A DNA stretch of 64,000 nt from Ischnura elegans (taxonomy: Eukaryota > Arthropoda > Insecta > Odonata > Coenagrionidae), in NCBI RefSeq assembly GCF_921293095.1, contig NC_060258.1, positions 9,996,607-10,060,606 of the forward strand, written 5' to 3'. The notes beneath the pieces are model-generated. The model saw nothing but the letters and a program-made list of their open reading frames with translations, was not told the DNA's origin and did not search any database. This document shows, one piece after another, positions 10,627 to 21,840 of the stretch (its first letter is position 1; each line of letters starts with the position of its first letter). The translations under genes were made by a program, and so were the position numbers.

Positions 10627-11706
10627 ATGGCAGGTGCTGGCGACACAGTCCAAAACCTACCTGTTGAAGAGGCTGTAGCAGGGGATGGGGTGACAGAGCT
10701 TGAGGAAGGGAGCGGAGATTCAACGGATGGATTACGCCACTACCAATCCAGCGATTTCGCTACCTTGCAGGGTGAGATCAACGTATTGCACAGAGAGATC
10801 ACGTCCAGGGATATTCTGCTCCGAAAACTGGAGGAGAGCGTCACCAGATTATCTGAGGATATCGCTCCTTTCAAGGATTATGTGAAGGCAAAGATGCAAG
10901 AAGAGGCGCACAGTGCAAGTTCTCATTCTTCAGGTTCGTCTGAAGGCGGCGCTACTCAGGACGGAGACCAGGAAACTGAAGAAGAGGAAAATAATAGAGC
11001 CCAAAATAGATGCGTAGACGTGATGATGAGTCTCACGGAAATACGTGAGAATAACGAAGAGAAAACACAGAAAGTCATAGGTTTTTACGAGAAGATATAC
11101 AAAGCATCCCCCTTGACGTCTCTAATGTTGACGTTCCTGGAGAGAAATCGTGGAGTGAAAGTACTAATCGATTGTGATTCCCACAATATCTCTAACTTAG
11201 TGAGACGATTGGTCAGCATGGACGGTGTAAAATGTGATGGAACAGCATTTCATACGTTCACTGACTTTTTTCAATGCAATGTTTACTTGGGAGGTATGGT
11301 TTGGCAATATAAGGTAATTGAATGTAGACAATATGTGTACAAAAATCTTGACCCTGAAGTTTCCCTGGCTCAGAGCTTGATGCAGATGGTGATGTATTAC
11401 ATCTTCGAAAATCGAGGCTGTCCTTACGAGTGTGATGATGATCTGTATGAGAAACTATATGAGAAAATTGAGCAGGAAGCATTACAGAAGAAGGACTCAG
11501 GGGTGTGCGTGGATGACTTGATAGATGATGCCTTGAGCAAGAAAACACCTTTAGCGAGAGAAGTATCATTGATTTCGGTCGTCCCGGGAATGTTGGTCAA
11601 GTATGGTTCTAAAAATGGAATGTCGAAACTGCAGGAGAAGATGCCTTTCCTAATGCTCTTCTTCATGCAACATGTGATTCCGAAAATAAGGAGCATAGTC
11701 GATGAG
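10627..11706 (+). CDS. Coiled-coil protein with degenerate metallopeptidase-like domain, copy 1 (internal coding exon)
   Basis: This open exon encodes 360 residues up to a splice donor (GAG|GTAAGT after 11706). Unspliced read-through would stop after 376 residues at 11757. The start follows a splice acceptor by 5 bp, and the same ATG is used in copies 2 and 3. Residues 1-40 are acidic. About 42-92 form a heptad-rich coiled coil (LLRKLEESVTRLSEDIA). About 93-126 are Ser/Gly/Glu-rich. 127-357 look globular, with conserved blocks FLERNRGVKV, DPEVSLAQSL and REVSLISVVPGMLVKYGS. No signal peptide or membrane helix is visible. The segment SLAQSLMQMVMYYIF (246-260) followed by NRGCPY resembles, in my recollection, the HExxH helix of an arthropod metallopeptidase-like family, but both His and the Glu are replaced, so catalysis is unlikely. 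Function unknown. Copies 2 and 3 stop just before the donor; this copy reads through into the donor, probably the ancestral state. Confidence 0.75.
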
Positions 11707-11781
11707 GTAAGTGACTTACTTGGTAAACATTTAATCAGAATCAAGGAATCTTCATGAAAAATCCACTTCACAGATGTACTA

Positions 11782-12430
11782 ATAGGGTAGTTTCCTTCAT
11801 CAAAGAAAACGAAAGGCATTCATTGCGATTCATTACCCACCATTAGTGTATTCATAATACACAAATTATTTCGTTTTAGAAATACCGGTTTAGACGAATG
11901 GCAATGGTCCATTTTTATCCTCATTTGAAAAGGGCCAGATTGGCGCCCATGCGATGCCACTCCACGTGACGTCACAGGGACCTAGTTTCTATAGGAGAAG
12001 ATAGGAGTTATACATCGTCTGAGGTTACCAATGCATGCATGAGGCGCAGAGCTCAGGGAAACATCTCTTAATAATCACCTATTAAAACTGGCTAAGGTAG
12101 GAAAGTTTTCTTCGTTTGATAAGGTATTAATAAACCTTTTTTAAGCCAAGCGCTACCAGGCAGCAAGGTACTCAGCTACCCTCTAGCATCCTATCAGCGC
12201 ACAGAGCCTCGATCAAGGTCACCACACAAGGCGGGAGGGGGAACCAGAAATACGTCACACGGAGAGATTTCCTTACCCGTCGCGTTTTCGCGCGCTTGAA
12301 AATTTTCACTTTTCATTTAATCGCGAAAAATAGATATCGTCATTTAAAAATCTAAAAGCGTGAAGTACGTACTCCAAGAGTAATAATATTCCGATACAGG
12401 CAATAAAAAAATAATAGGAAACCACCCTAT
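11782..12430 (+). mobile_element. CRE-MITE copy A
   Basis: First of nine copies of a ~650-bp family with ends ATAGGGTRGTTTCC and its complement, and no coding capacity. It sits 75 bp after the splice donor of gene copy 1. The flanks of copies 2 (41360) and 3 (58580) carry the uninterrupted sequence, so this insertion postdates the duplication. The comparison suggests a 2-bp AT target duplication, but the exact end is ambiguous. It carries CACGTGACGTCA at 11963-11974. Confidence 0.85.
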
Positions 12431-12575
12431 TGTAGTCAACTCTCGATTGCAACAGATATTGATCAGTCAATGCCATATGAAGCATGGATCCCATAAAACT
12501 AAAAACTGAATTCCATCTAATGAAGTAATAATTTATGATAACAAAACACATTTTATTGTTCTGTGTCTAATTATT
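12431..12575 (+). repeat. 3' flank of gene copy 1, continued after the MITE
   Basis: This resumes the gene 3' flank interrupted by the MITE and aligns with 41366-41400 and 41831-41870 of copy 2 and with about 58400-58590 of copy 3. It may include intron or 3' UTR sequence. No second coding exon is recognisable here. Confidence 0.6.
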
Positions 12576-13890
12576 TCAAATAATTTTAAAATCAAAATAT
12601 CATAGGATGGCTAAATTCATGGCTTTTTCAAGATTTTAAAATAATTTTAAAATAATGCATTAGGCGTTGCTCATTTTAAGTCTTGTACCATTGGATCGCA
12701 TTTTGTTGATAGTATATACATGGAAATGTAGGAAGTATTGGCTTATTTGTGCATGAAATGTTCCTTTTTTAATCTCACAGAAAAATAATTATGTAAACAT
12801 TATTTTAAAACAATTTCAAAATTATTTTACACACATTTTAAAATGATTTTAAAATAATTTTTAAATAATTTGATAATTATTTTCTAATCATTTTAACATA
12901 ATGTTAAAATCATTTTAACATAATTTTGAAATAATTAGGTCATTATTTTGAAATCATTTTAAAACACTCATATAAATTTTCATTGGTACATATAATCTTA
13001 GTCATACCAGTGTGATAAAATAAACCAGCATAAAAATTCACATTTTTTGAGGTGAATGTGAATAATTGACAAGCAGCCTTGCATAAAGCAAGTAATACAG
13101 ATGAGTTTGGAGACTTTTCCTACCAAAAATGAATCCCTTTTTTCAAAAGTGAGTTTGAATTTTGCTGTTTTCAGGACTTCTTGAAATCAACAAAAGGGTA
13201 TTTTTGGCAGTTTTCCATAATATTTTTAGAAATTTAAAATGATGCATTTACGGGAAATATATCCCAAAATGAAGGCATATTATCGAAAAATGGACATTGA
13301 ATGAACCGAGAACACAATAAAGGAATGCCTGAAAACACTCTCAATATGTGCTTTTTGGCATACTATATATATGAGTATATATGGCTGAGTACATATGACA
13401 TTAACAATCATATTCGTCTTCTAATCCAAACCTGATTATGATGTCTTCCAAATGTCTTTGGAGAAGGTGGGCATTCAGTGAAAGCGTGCAGATAAGGTGA
13501 TTCTTTAATTTTTACGATGCTTGCATTACTTCCTCCGAAATATTCCCGCATATTAAACTATCATGTCAGTAGGATAATTAATAGGTGGGAAAATATTTTT
13601 TTACTGTTTCTGGCACATTTCGTAATTTCAAACGTGTTTACTCATATCATATTAACATAACAATCATTTTAAAAGTAGGCTGAATTAGTTACAACATATT
13701 TTAAAACTAGTTTAAAAATTATAATTCATAGCTCCTTCAAGAGTAGGACATATTTTAAACCTGTTTTAAAATCATTTTGAAATGAGGAAAAAAAGATTTG
13801 TAACATTGAAACAGAGAAAGCTAAATGTTTTCAAAATTATGTTAAAGTCATTTTAAAATGTTCTCGCAATATATTTTAAAATAATTTTTA
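12576..13890. repeat. AT-rich zone with degenerate ATTTTAAAAT-type repeats
   Basis: 12576-12965 and about 13650-13890 are built from imperfect iterations of a short palindromic text (ATTTTAAAATAATTTT and variants). The middle part (12966-13650) is less repetitive. There is no fixed period, so this is low-complexity DNA that could form hairpins, not a clean satellite. No gene is visible. Confidence 0.6.
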
Positions 13891-14279
13891 CATAAGATTT
13901 TGCTACTTGGGTTAGTATCCACTCCTGGGGCACTAATTGGGACCCAACTGCAAAATAATGTTCTAAATTCAAAAGAGGATACTGCGACTTTTCGGTGAAA
14001 TGCCTGCTATACTCCCCATGTTGCCATCTATTTTGGAAATTTAATATTTTACCTATCACTTTTGTGTACATGTACGCTGCGATTGCTGGTGAGAAAAAGA
14101 ATATTTCCAATTATGCAACCAAAAACAATTATCATTGCTGTTATACCTGGAGTGCTATAAGCCTCCACTAAATATTTATGAGAAATAAAAACTTGAGTTA
14201 TGCCCCATGGCATATGGGCCTTTTTTATTTAATGATTTTCTGGAGGAAGTTAAGAGAGTGAAGACTATTTCCCTCTTCA

Positions 14280-14947
14280 ATAGGGTAGTTTCCTTCATCA
14301 AAGAAAAGGAAAGGCATTGATTGCGATTCATTACCCACCATTAGTGTATTCATATTACACAAATTATTTCGTTTTAGAAATACCGGTTTAGACGAAAGGC
14401 AATGGTCCATTTTTATCCTTATTTGGAAAGGGCCAGATTGTCGCCCATGCGATGCCACTCCACGTGACGTCACAGGGGCCTAGTTTCTATACGAGAAGAT
14501 AAGAGTTATACATCGTCTGAGGTTACCAATGCATGCATGAGGCGCAGAGCTCAGGGAAACATCTCGTAATAATCACCTATTAAAACTGGCTAAGGTCGGA
14601 AAGTTTTCTTCGTGTGATATGGTGTTAATAATCCTTATTTAAGCCAACGCTACCAGCCAGCAGGGTACTCAGCTGCCCGCTAGCAGCCTGCGTCGTATCA
14701 GCGCTCAGAGCCTCGCCTCAAGGTCACCTCACAGGGCGGCAGCGGGAACCATAAATACGTCACACGGAGAGATATCCCGGCATTCATACTTACGCGTCGC
14801 GTTTTCGCGCGCTTGAAAATTTTCACTTTTCATTTAATCGCGGAAAATAGATATCGTCATTTAAAAATCTAAAAGCGTGAAATACGTACTCCAGGAGTAA
14901 TAATATTTCGATTTAGGCAATAAAAAAATAATAGGAAACAACCCTAT
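14280..14947 (+). mobile_element. CRE-MITE copy B
   Basis: Full-length member (668 bp) with both termini intact: ATAGGGTAGTTTCC at the left, and an imperfect GGAAACAACCCTAT at the right. CACGTG is at 14461-14466 and the overlapping TGACGTCA at 14465-14472. This is the best-preserved member in the window. The following 14.95-15.57 kb holds no recognisable gene. Confidence 0.85.
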
Positions 14948-15576
14948 TGCATTAGCCCGGTCAAAATAGACATTGACCCTTGCATTAATTGCCAGCAAGC
15001 TGAAAATTTGCATGAACCTCAAGGATACCACTGTAATGAAATCCTGAAAAGTCCCCATCGATCCCGTGCGAGAAAAACTTTTATTCAAGGTCAGAGGTCA
15101 CAAAAATGAGTTTTTTGCATTTTTTGGCCAAGCGGTTAGTTTTATGACAAAAATTTCTCAGACCGTAATTGTAGATCGAAAAGTTTTCTACAAAATTGTC
15201 ATTTCACTTTTTTCTCTAATATTTACCGTTTCTGAGAAAAAGCCATTCGAATGTAGGCTGGAGATGTATTATCCGTAATATGCATGACTATATTGTTGCG
15301 CTCTCCGAACATTATTGCACTTGTAACTCGCATATTGGTTACTAGACAACAATCGGGTCATAGGGTTGTGTATTCTCCATAATATGCACACGTTTCCTCG
15401 CCACCTATGTGGTAGTGCACGATGCGCATTTTTTAAGCGTAGTTTCCCCAGTAGGTCTACTCCACGGTCTGTTTTACTCGTAAATCAACTTTATTTAGCT
15501 TCTCCTCATTTATTCCTTCTTCCACTCTCATCTTCTTCTTCCTCTACATTCCCGTGAGTCGACGCAACTTTTCAGG

Positions 15577-15724
15577 GGCGGATCCAGGATTTCTTTACAA
15601 GGATATCTCGTAATACAAAACGCACGCAATGATAATGGGACCGTTTTAAAAATCTTGCATATTTTTGAGGGTCTGGGGGCGAGGGGGGCACGTGCCCCCG
15701 TGCCCCCCCCCCCCTGGATCCGCC
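15577..15724. mobile_element. Small MITE with 12-bp perfect termini
   Basis: The termini GGCGGATCCAGG (15577-15588) and its exact complement (15713-15724) enclose a 124-bp core that ends in a G/C homopolymer stretch. It is non-coding. Comparable GGCGGAT-ended elements occur in this window (21575-21840). Confidence 0.7.
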
Positions 15725-16476
15725 AATGTAACTTGTTGTAACAGCGATACATTATCTGTTTCGTCGTTGATGTCGGAACTTCTTCTGTTGAAAGTTCAAC
15801 GTTTGAACACGACTGGGCTTGACGACTGATGCTTGCCGTTGAACAAAATAAGCCCACTTTTTGCAGCTAAATTTTGAACTATACCCTTCCTTGCAGATTT
15901 CCAAAAAAATAATAAAGGCGATAAGGAGACTGGCGTAGAGTATGTATTGGCTCCAATACGATGTGAATTAACTTCCAACCCCATTCTTCTGGACAAGGGC
16001 GTACCCAGGATCAAAAGTAGGGGTGGGGGGCAAGCCATGGTTGTTCGAGTTGTAGGTAAGATTTAAGCAAGGAGAAGGTGAATGAAATCAACATTTTATG
16101 GAAACTGTAACAGCTCTTTATTATCTTGAAAAATTATTTGCTTGAAAAAATGTTATTTTCCTTAAATACATTTGCGAAACATAAGTAATCATTGCATAAA
16201 AACACACTTAAAATACGTACATTTCTAAAATTTACACTTCATAATATTCAGCAGTGCTATAAAAGGCATTCTTAAGAAGGAAAGACTGATATAGTCTTTT
16301 GAATTTTGCTAATTCATGGTTCATTCAAGTTTAGGAGGCAGCTTTGGCGCAGTGAGGGGGGTGTTTGGGGGGATGATAAACCCCCCAAGGCTCAGACAAA
16401 ATTTTTAAGTTTAATCCGTTTGACTTAATTAGATTGATATTACTAATAGAATAATGTAAGGATTAATAAAAGTCTA

Positions 16477-16819
16477 CTGGGTGTCCCATTTATCTTGACC
16501 ACTCGAAATAACTTTTTGTTCATTAGCCGTCAGGGGGACGTAAATCAGCATGATTGCCTTCCTTGTAGCTTTGGTATTTACAAAGATATGAACAGCGGTA
16601 TGTCTTTTATAAATGGCACCCTGTGTTTTTTAATCGGCATTTCATATCCTCTCCTATAACTCCTCCTGTTCATATCTTTGTAAATAACAAAGCTACAAGG
16701 AAGGCAACCATGCTGATTAATGTCTCCCTGACGGCTAATGAGCATTGGCTTGACACATTTTTGAATTTGCATCTGGACACAAAGTTATTTCGGGCGGTCT
16801 AGATAAATGGGACACACTG
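16477..16819. mobile_element. Mariner-like foldback MITE with TA target site
   Basis: The element begins CTGGGTGTCCC and ends GGGACACACTG and is flanked by TA on both sides (16475-16476 and 16820-16821), as expected of Tc1/mariner targets. Its arms are about 125 bp and strongly complementary, for example 16528-16594 against 16669-16741, so almost the whole element can fold back. It has no transposase. The GTGTCCC terminus is typical of many arthropod mariner-derived MITEs. Confidence 0.75.
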
Positions 16820-16959
16820 TATATTTCTGCTTAAAATGGCACGTGTAAATTTGACAAATAAACCTGAAAAAAACCGAGAATATTATAAGGTAATTAGAGG
16901 GAGAACGCTGACTTATAACATTAATAATATAATTAATAATATTGATTGCATAATATTGT

Positions 16960-18456
16960 GTACATTAATGAGGACCAAACAATTTTGTTACATTTGATTT
17001 GTTTCCTTGCTTCAACAGGTATGAAGAATGTGCCTTGAACAAAACATTGGAGATGAGTGCCTTGAAGTTATTGTTCTTAAGTTCCTGAAATTCATTGTCT
17101 CGAAGAAGAGATTCGTATTTTATTCCACGTCAGTCATTTTGGTGAACCGGGAGTTGAAAAGTGACTATGGCCACATAAATAAAAGCTCTCGCAATTGTTA
17201 CCTAATCGGTGCTTGAGTTAAAGCCTTTATATGCAAAGTTGGATATTATTGTTATAGTTTGTTTATTATTTCCATTATAACATGCCATTTTAATTTTTTG
17301 ATGCCTTTAATACAAATCGCACAACTGCTCAGATGCAATGTTTGTGCGATAATGTCTGCTTCTGAAATTATACTCATTATTTCAATGTTTCAGGTGTTCC
17401 ACTGATAAAAAGAACATATATTCTCCTTGGTAACACCTGTATATTGTATTTATCCTAACCTATAATGGCAACAAAAAAGATTAAGACAGTCTTTTTTTTA
17501 ATGAATGAACCACTTTCAAATTACTTTTAGTACTAATTGTTAATTTTCCTATTTTATGAATGTCTGATATTCTCTGTCAATGAGATCCAATGTACGAGTA
17601 TAGGTACCTAATCTTGACAATGATGCATTGAAATGATAATTAGTTTGATGGAATTTATTCATGATAGTTTGTTTTATGGTTTCACATAAAATACGGACAT
17701 TACAAGATGCATATTTTTACAAATAAATGCATTGTACAGTGGCATACTTTTCTTTTATTGCCATGATTTGTCAATTAAGCCTTGAAGCCGTATCGTTTTT
17801 GCTATTTCTGTTTTTTCGTCCCTGAGAAGAAAGACAATATCAGCTGATATAGTCAAATACATATCAAAATACATTTATCAACCAACTAGTTGGTTGATAA
17901 ATGTATTTTGCTTACTTTGATTATTTTGCTTTGTACTTTGCATACATATACATATTTTGCTAGCCATAAATGGATGTTGCTATATTTTGTAAACCATTAT
18001 GTTTTCGCAAATGATTTTGTAATTTGATCCTAATAAAAGAAGAGATTTATTCTTAATAATTCTTTCATAAATACCCATGATTTCTCTCCAAGAAAAATCA
18101 GTTGGTTAGTGGCAGAGGTAAGTGTTTAACAAGAACATTTTGGGGTGAAAAATTTGATCTGATATGAAAATGATGGCATATTTTTTGCAATAAAATTTCC
18201 ATATGTTCTTTTCTTGTTTCACGAATATTACGAAAGAGGATCTTCAAATCTACCTCTGAGTATTGTTGTCACTCACTGCGTATTTAAATGGGTTTACGTA
18301 ATACTCTTAGACAGACAAATTGATCTGAGTCTAACGGGGAATTATGACATAATTAGGGGTACTAACAGAAATGTATACACAATTCGATGTAAGATATCAT
18401 GTTAATGACTTTTAAACGATATTCCTCACAATGAAAACGTTACAATGCAAATTATC
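16960..18456 (+). repeat. 1.5-kb interspersed repeat, uninterrupted copy
   Basis: Related copies are at 43030-45122 (+, carrying a piggyBac-type insertion) and 55276-56590 (-, truncated), with a short 5' fragment at 19021-19110. All share a start containing TTCAACAGGTATGAAG, which resembles a splice acceptor beside a donor. The 62-codon frame at 17028-17216 is broken in the other copies (AAG to TAG at the position matching 43161), so I do not call it a gene. This copy holds the empty TTAA target for the insertion seen in the 43-45-kb copy. Confidence 0.75.
17865..17910. repeat. Perfect 46-bp palindrome without spacer
   Basis: Both 23-bp arms are exactly complementary, with centre at 17887/17888 (AACTAGTT). 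The other two copies of the surrounding repeat carry only one arm (near 43890 and 55725), so the palindrome was created by a local inverted duplication in this copy. Confidence 0.85.
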
Positions 18457-18614
18457 GGAAAGTGGATTACATTCCGCTCATCAATGTACTGCGGACATTT
18501 TTGTAAACCGATTAAAATGCTACCAAAGTGGCAACAGAAATCAACCAATAGTTGGTCTCCTCTATTGAATCTCCTCGGACTGTTTTTACCATTGGTGTGA
18601 TATTCTACAGTATA

Positions 18615-18850
18615 CCAGGGGTGCCGACTTACAAAAAATATTGGGGGGGCCAAAACCGAGGACCTTGCCCCGGTAAATTTTAAGTTTTTTAAGCATTTTA
18701 GAAGAATCATTTGACCAACATTAGAACCCTGATCACTCGGATCTCGATATCTGGACACTTCGGGGAAAATCGACAAGCCTGATACATATTTTACTCTTCA
18801 TGAAAAATACTCTTACCCATAACGAATTTCAGAGGGGGGTTCGGCACCAA
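18615..18850. mobile_element. GTCGGCACC-ended MITE, copy 1
   Basis: The left end reads GGGGTGCCGACTT and the right end GGTTCGGCACC, with a G-run just inside the left end. The body matches 35184-35447. Non-coding. Confidence 0.65.
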
Positions 18851-19020
18851 TGTGAATTGTGCTTACGATAGTTTAGGTCATGAGAGATAGCACTTTTATT
18901 TCTGCATTTGCACTCACTGCGTCTGTTGCATTTGTTAAATTTTTACTTTACGTTTGGCCTGTGATTTTTTTAGGATACATATTTCTGCCAAAAATGGCCT
19001 GTGAGAATTTGAGATTTTAA

Positions 19021-19110
19021 TATTATGTTAATTAATGAGGGCCAAACGAATTGGTTCTATCTGTTTTGTGTCCTTACTTCAACAGGTATGAAGACTGTGC
19101 CTTCAACCAA
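19021..19110 (+). repeat. 5' fragment of the 1.5-kb interspersed repeat
   Basis: Matches the first ~90 bp of the repeat at 16960 and 43030 (through TTCAACAGGTATGAAG) and is then cut by a MITE fragment. Confidence 0.65.
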
Positions 19111-19114
19111 CTTA

Positions 19115-19229
19115 ATCCGGACACTCCGGGGAAAATTGACTAGCCCGACACATTTTTTCCTCACATCTGTAACGAATTTTTGGGGGGGCTCGGACCCCCT
19201 CAGCCCCCATGGAGTCGGCGCCACTCCTG
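19115..19229. mobile_element. GTCGGCACC-ended MITE, 3' fragment
   Basis: Corresponds to the right-hand half of the element at 35184-35447, ending GGAGTCGGCGCCACT. The left half is missing. Confidence 0.6.
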
Positions 19230-19299
19230 TTTATTGTGTTGTGAGTTCAAATTCCACCATGCGGTTAACGGTTCCCGCTAATACGGTGGTTTACATTTA

Positions 19300-19736
19300 T
19301 TTATTGCTACGATGCAGGCTGCTGGCAGGTAGCAGAGTACCCTGCTAGCGGGTAGCTCTTGCCTAAAATAAGGATTATTAATACCCTATAAAACGAAGAG
19401 AACTCTCCGAACTTAGGCTGTTTTAATAGGTGATTATTGAGAGATGTTTCCCTGAGCTCTGTGCCTCATGCATGCATTGGTAATCTCAGACGATGTAAAC
19501 GATCTCCTATCTACTCGTGAACCTGGGTCCCTGTGACGTCACGTGGAGTGGCATCCCATGGGCGCAAATGTGGCCTTTTTTTAACGTGGTTGAAATTGAC
19601 CATTTACATTCGCCTAAACTGGGATTTCTAAAAACCAAATAATTTGCATGTTATGAATACACTTACGGTGGGTAACGAATCGCAATCAATTCCATTCTTT
19701 TTCTCTGATGAAGGAATCGACCCTATTGAAAATTCT
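19300..19736 (-). mobile_element. CRE-MITE copy C (5'-truncated relative to window)
   Basis: Minus-strand member. Its outer end ACCCTATTG is near 19730-19737; the opposite end is missing beyond about 19300. TGACGTCA is at 19544-19551 and the overlapping CACGTG at 19550-19555. Confidence 0.75.
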
Positions 19737-20065
19737 CTGCTCCATAGTTCATGCTGGTCACTTTCCTCTTTCCTCCAGCCAGACGTTCACTTAAGCAGCA
19801 CGAGGATTTCTCGTATGTGCTTCATTTAACAAACATGAGTTCTTCTTAAACGCTTTTCTTAATCTGTCTTTGTCATCGATTGAATCTTGTAACTGATTTT
19901 TTACACACTTTCACTCGCCAGATCGGTTTTAGAATATTCAGTACAGTTCAGAATCATCTGTAAATGTATTCTGTCGTCTTCAGAGGCAGTTATGAACCAC
20001 CTTTGTCGAGAATTAACATTTGTAATATATACCTTCAGCTGCACGTTAAGTATCAAAGATCTCAT

Positions 20066-20114
20066 CGAAGGGGTTCAGCAAGGGCCTGAGCCAGGCCCTT
20101 GCTGGACCCCTTCG
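20066..20114. repeat. 49-bp GC-rich palindrome
   Basis: Arms of about 22 bp are complementary with one mismatch around a short centre (TGAGCC). It lies next to a G-rich tract (20125-20212) ending in long G homopolymers. A stable hairpin or cruciform is possible. No Rho-type or other terminator function is implied in this eukaryotic context. Confidence 0.75.
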
Positions 20115-20256
20115 AAAGGCGGCGAACGGCCAGAGCCAGGGGGTGGCAGCACTATGAAGGGGGGGGGGGATTACTGAGGGACATTCCTGGGTGGGGGGGG
20201 GGATGGAATATTGTAAGGAAATTTTGAAATTTTAATCCCTACCCTCTTGACATGGA

Positions 20257-20771
20257 ATAGGGTAGTATCGTTCATCAAAGAAAACGAAAGGCATTGATTG
20301 AGATTCATTAACCACCAATAGTGTAGTGTTGAAATCCCAGTTAAGACGAATGTAAATGGTCAATTTTATCCTCATTTGAAAAAGGCCAGACTGGCGCCCA
20401 TGCGATGCCACTCCACGTGACGTCACAGGGACCTAGTTTCTATACGAGTAGATAGGAGTTTTATATCATCTGAGATTACCAATGCATGCATTAGGCACAG
20501 AGCTCAGGGAAACATGTCTTAATAATCACCTATTAAAACTGCCTATGGTCGGAAAGTTTCCTGCGTTTGATAAGGTATTAATAATCATTATTTAATCAAG
20601 CTTTACCTACTAGTTTTTACTTACTAATTTTACCTAAAATTTTCACTCTTCATTTAATCGCGAAAAATATATATCGTCAAATGTTAAAAATCTAAGAGCG
20701 TGAAATACGGACTTCAGGAGTAATAATCTTTCGATTTAGGCAATAAAAAATATTAGGAAACCATCGTATTA
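20257..20771 (+). mobile_element. CRE-MITE copy D (internal deletion)
   Basis: Both ends are present but about 140 bp from the right-central part, including the CGCGCTTGAA region, are missing. CACGTG is at 20414-20419 and TGACGTCA at 20418-20425. Confidence 0.75.
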
Positions 20772-20773
20772 TT

Positions 20774-21523
20774 GCATGAGGCACAGAGCTCAGGGAAACA
20801 TCTCTTCATTATCACCTATTGAAATTGCCTAAGGCATGGTATGGTACCGTATTTGGAGGAGGCGACCGACAGCTGAGGTCATTTGCGCCATGAGGGAAGG
20901 GGTAGGTAAGGAAGGGTGGAGAGAAACCCGGCGTCGTCATTAACGTGCTGTTAACGAAAGGCGCGTAAGGGACCACGGCTTAACGTCCCATCCGACGGAC
21001 GAAGTGTTGCGCTTGAAATGTCCTCCACGCAACATTCAAGCAGGGGTCGGGCAGTCTCTGAAAATTCTCTGTCACTGCCGGGATTTGAATCCGGACCCAC
21101 CGGGTGGGAAGCCAACACGCTAACCACCACAGCAACCCGATCCCGAAATTGCGTAAGGTCGGAAAGTTTCGTTCGTTTGATAAGGTATTAATAATCCTCA
21201 CTCAAGCTCATCGTTACCTGGTAGCAGTCATCGTATCGGCGCTCATAGCAAGGCCGGTAAAAGCCTTTCACCGACCTTGCTCATGGCCTCGCACCAAAGT
21301 GGCCTCACACGGCTACAGCCGGAACCAGAATGATGTCACACGGGCTTTCCCCAGCATTCTAACTAAGCCATCGCCTTTTCGCGCGCATTAAAATTGTTAC
21401 TTTCCATTTATTCACGAAAAATACACATCGTTATTCAAAAATCTAATAGTGTGAAATGTGTAATGAAGAAATAATAATCTTTCGATTTCGGTAATCAAAA
21501 ATGATAGAAAACCACCTTAATTT
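20774..21523 (+). mobile_element. CRE-MITE copy E, 5'-truncated and split by a SINE
   Basis: 20774-20834 and 21145-21523 are consecutive parts of one MITE copy interrupted by a SINE. It abuts copy D directly. The CRE part is missing because the left end is truncated. Confidence 0.75.
20835..21144 (-). mobile_element. tRNA-derived SINE with 14-bp target duplications
   Basis: The minus strand begins with a tRNA-like head containing GTGGTTAGCGTGTTGGCT (A-box region) and GGATTCAAATCC (B box), then a body with GGACGTTAAGCCGTGGTCCC, a motif common in arthropod SINEs. It interrupts MITE copy E, and the direct repeats GAAATTGCCTAAGG (20821-20834) and GAAATTGCGTAAGG (21145-21158) flank it. Transcription would be by RNA polymerase III, and mobilisation by a partner LINE. 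The 3' end lacks poly-A. Confidence 0.85.
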
Positions 21524-21574
21524 TGGATTTCGAGAGAAAACACAGCAGAGAACATTGGGAAATAGTACAAGAGT

Positions 21575-21840
21575 CAGTGGCGGATACACAGCGAGGATTT
21601 GAGGGGGCATACCCCCCCTTGCGGGGCTGCCCGCGTTGCCGAACAATGCAGAACCACAATTTTAACTTTTTCATTTCATAAGATAGCTTTGTATTGTATA
21701 TGCGTATAATCAGTTTAAATGAAGTCATCTAAAATTTTCCATGTAACTTGATTATTTTTCATTCCAATAAGAGTATAGTTAGTTCAGTAGTTCAAAATAT
21801 TTTGAGCCCCCCTTGAGTTTTTTTTCTGTATCCGCCACTG
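21575..21840. mobile_element. MITE with CAGTGGCGGATACA termini
   Basis: Left terminus 21575-21588 and the near-exact complement at 21827-21840 bound a 266-bp non-coding element with C/G runs just inside. The family resembles the small GGCGGAT element at 15577. Confidence 0.75.

Noticed and set aside
17028-17216. 62-codon ORF in the 1.5-kb repeat
   Set aside because: Closed by a stop in the 43-kb copy and altered in the 56-kb copy.
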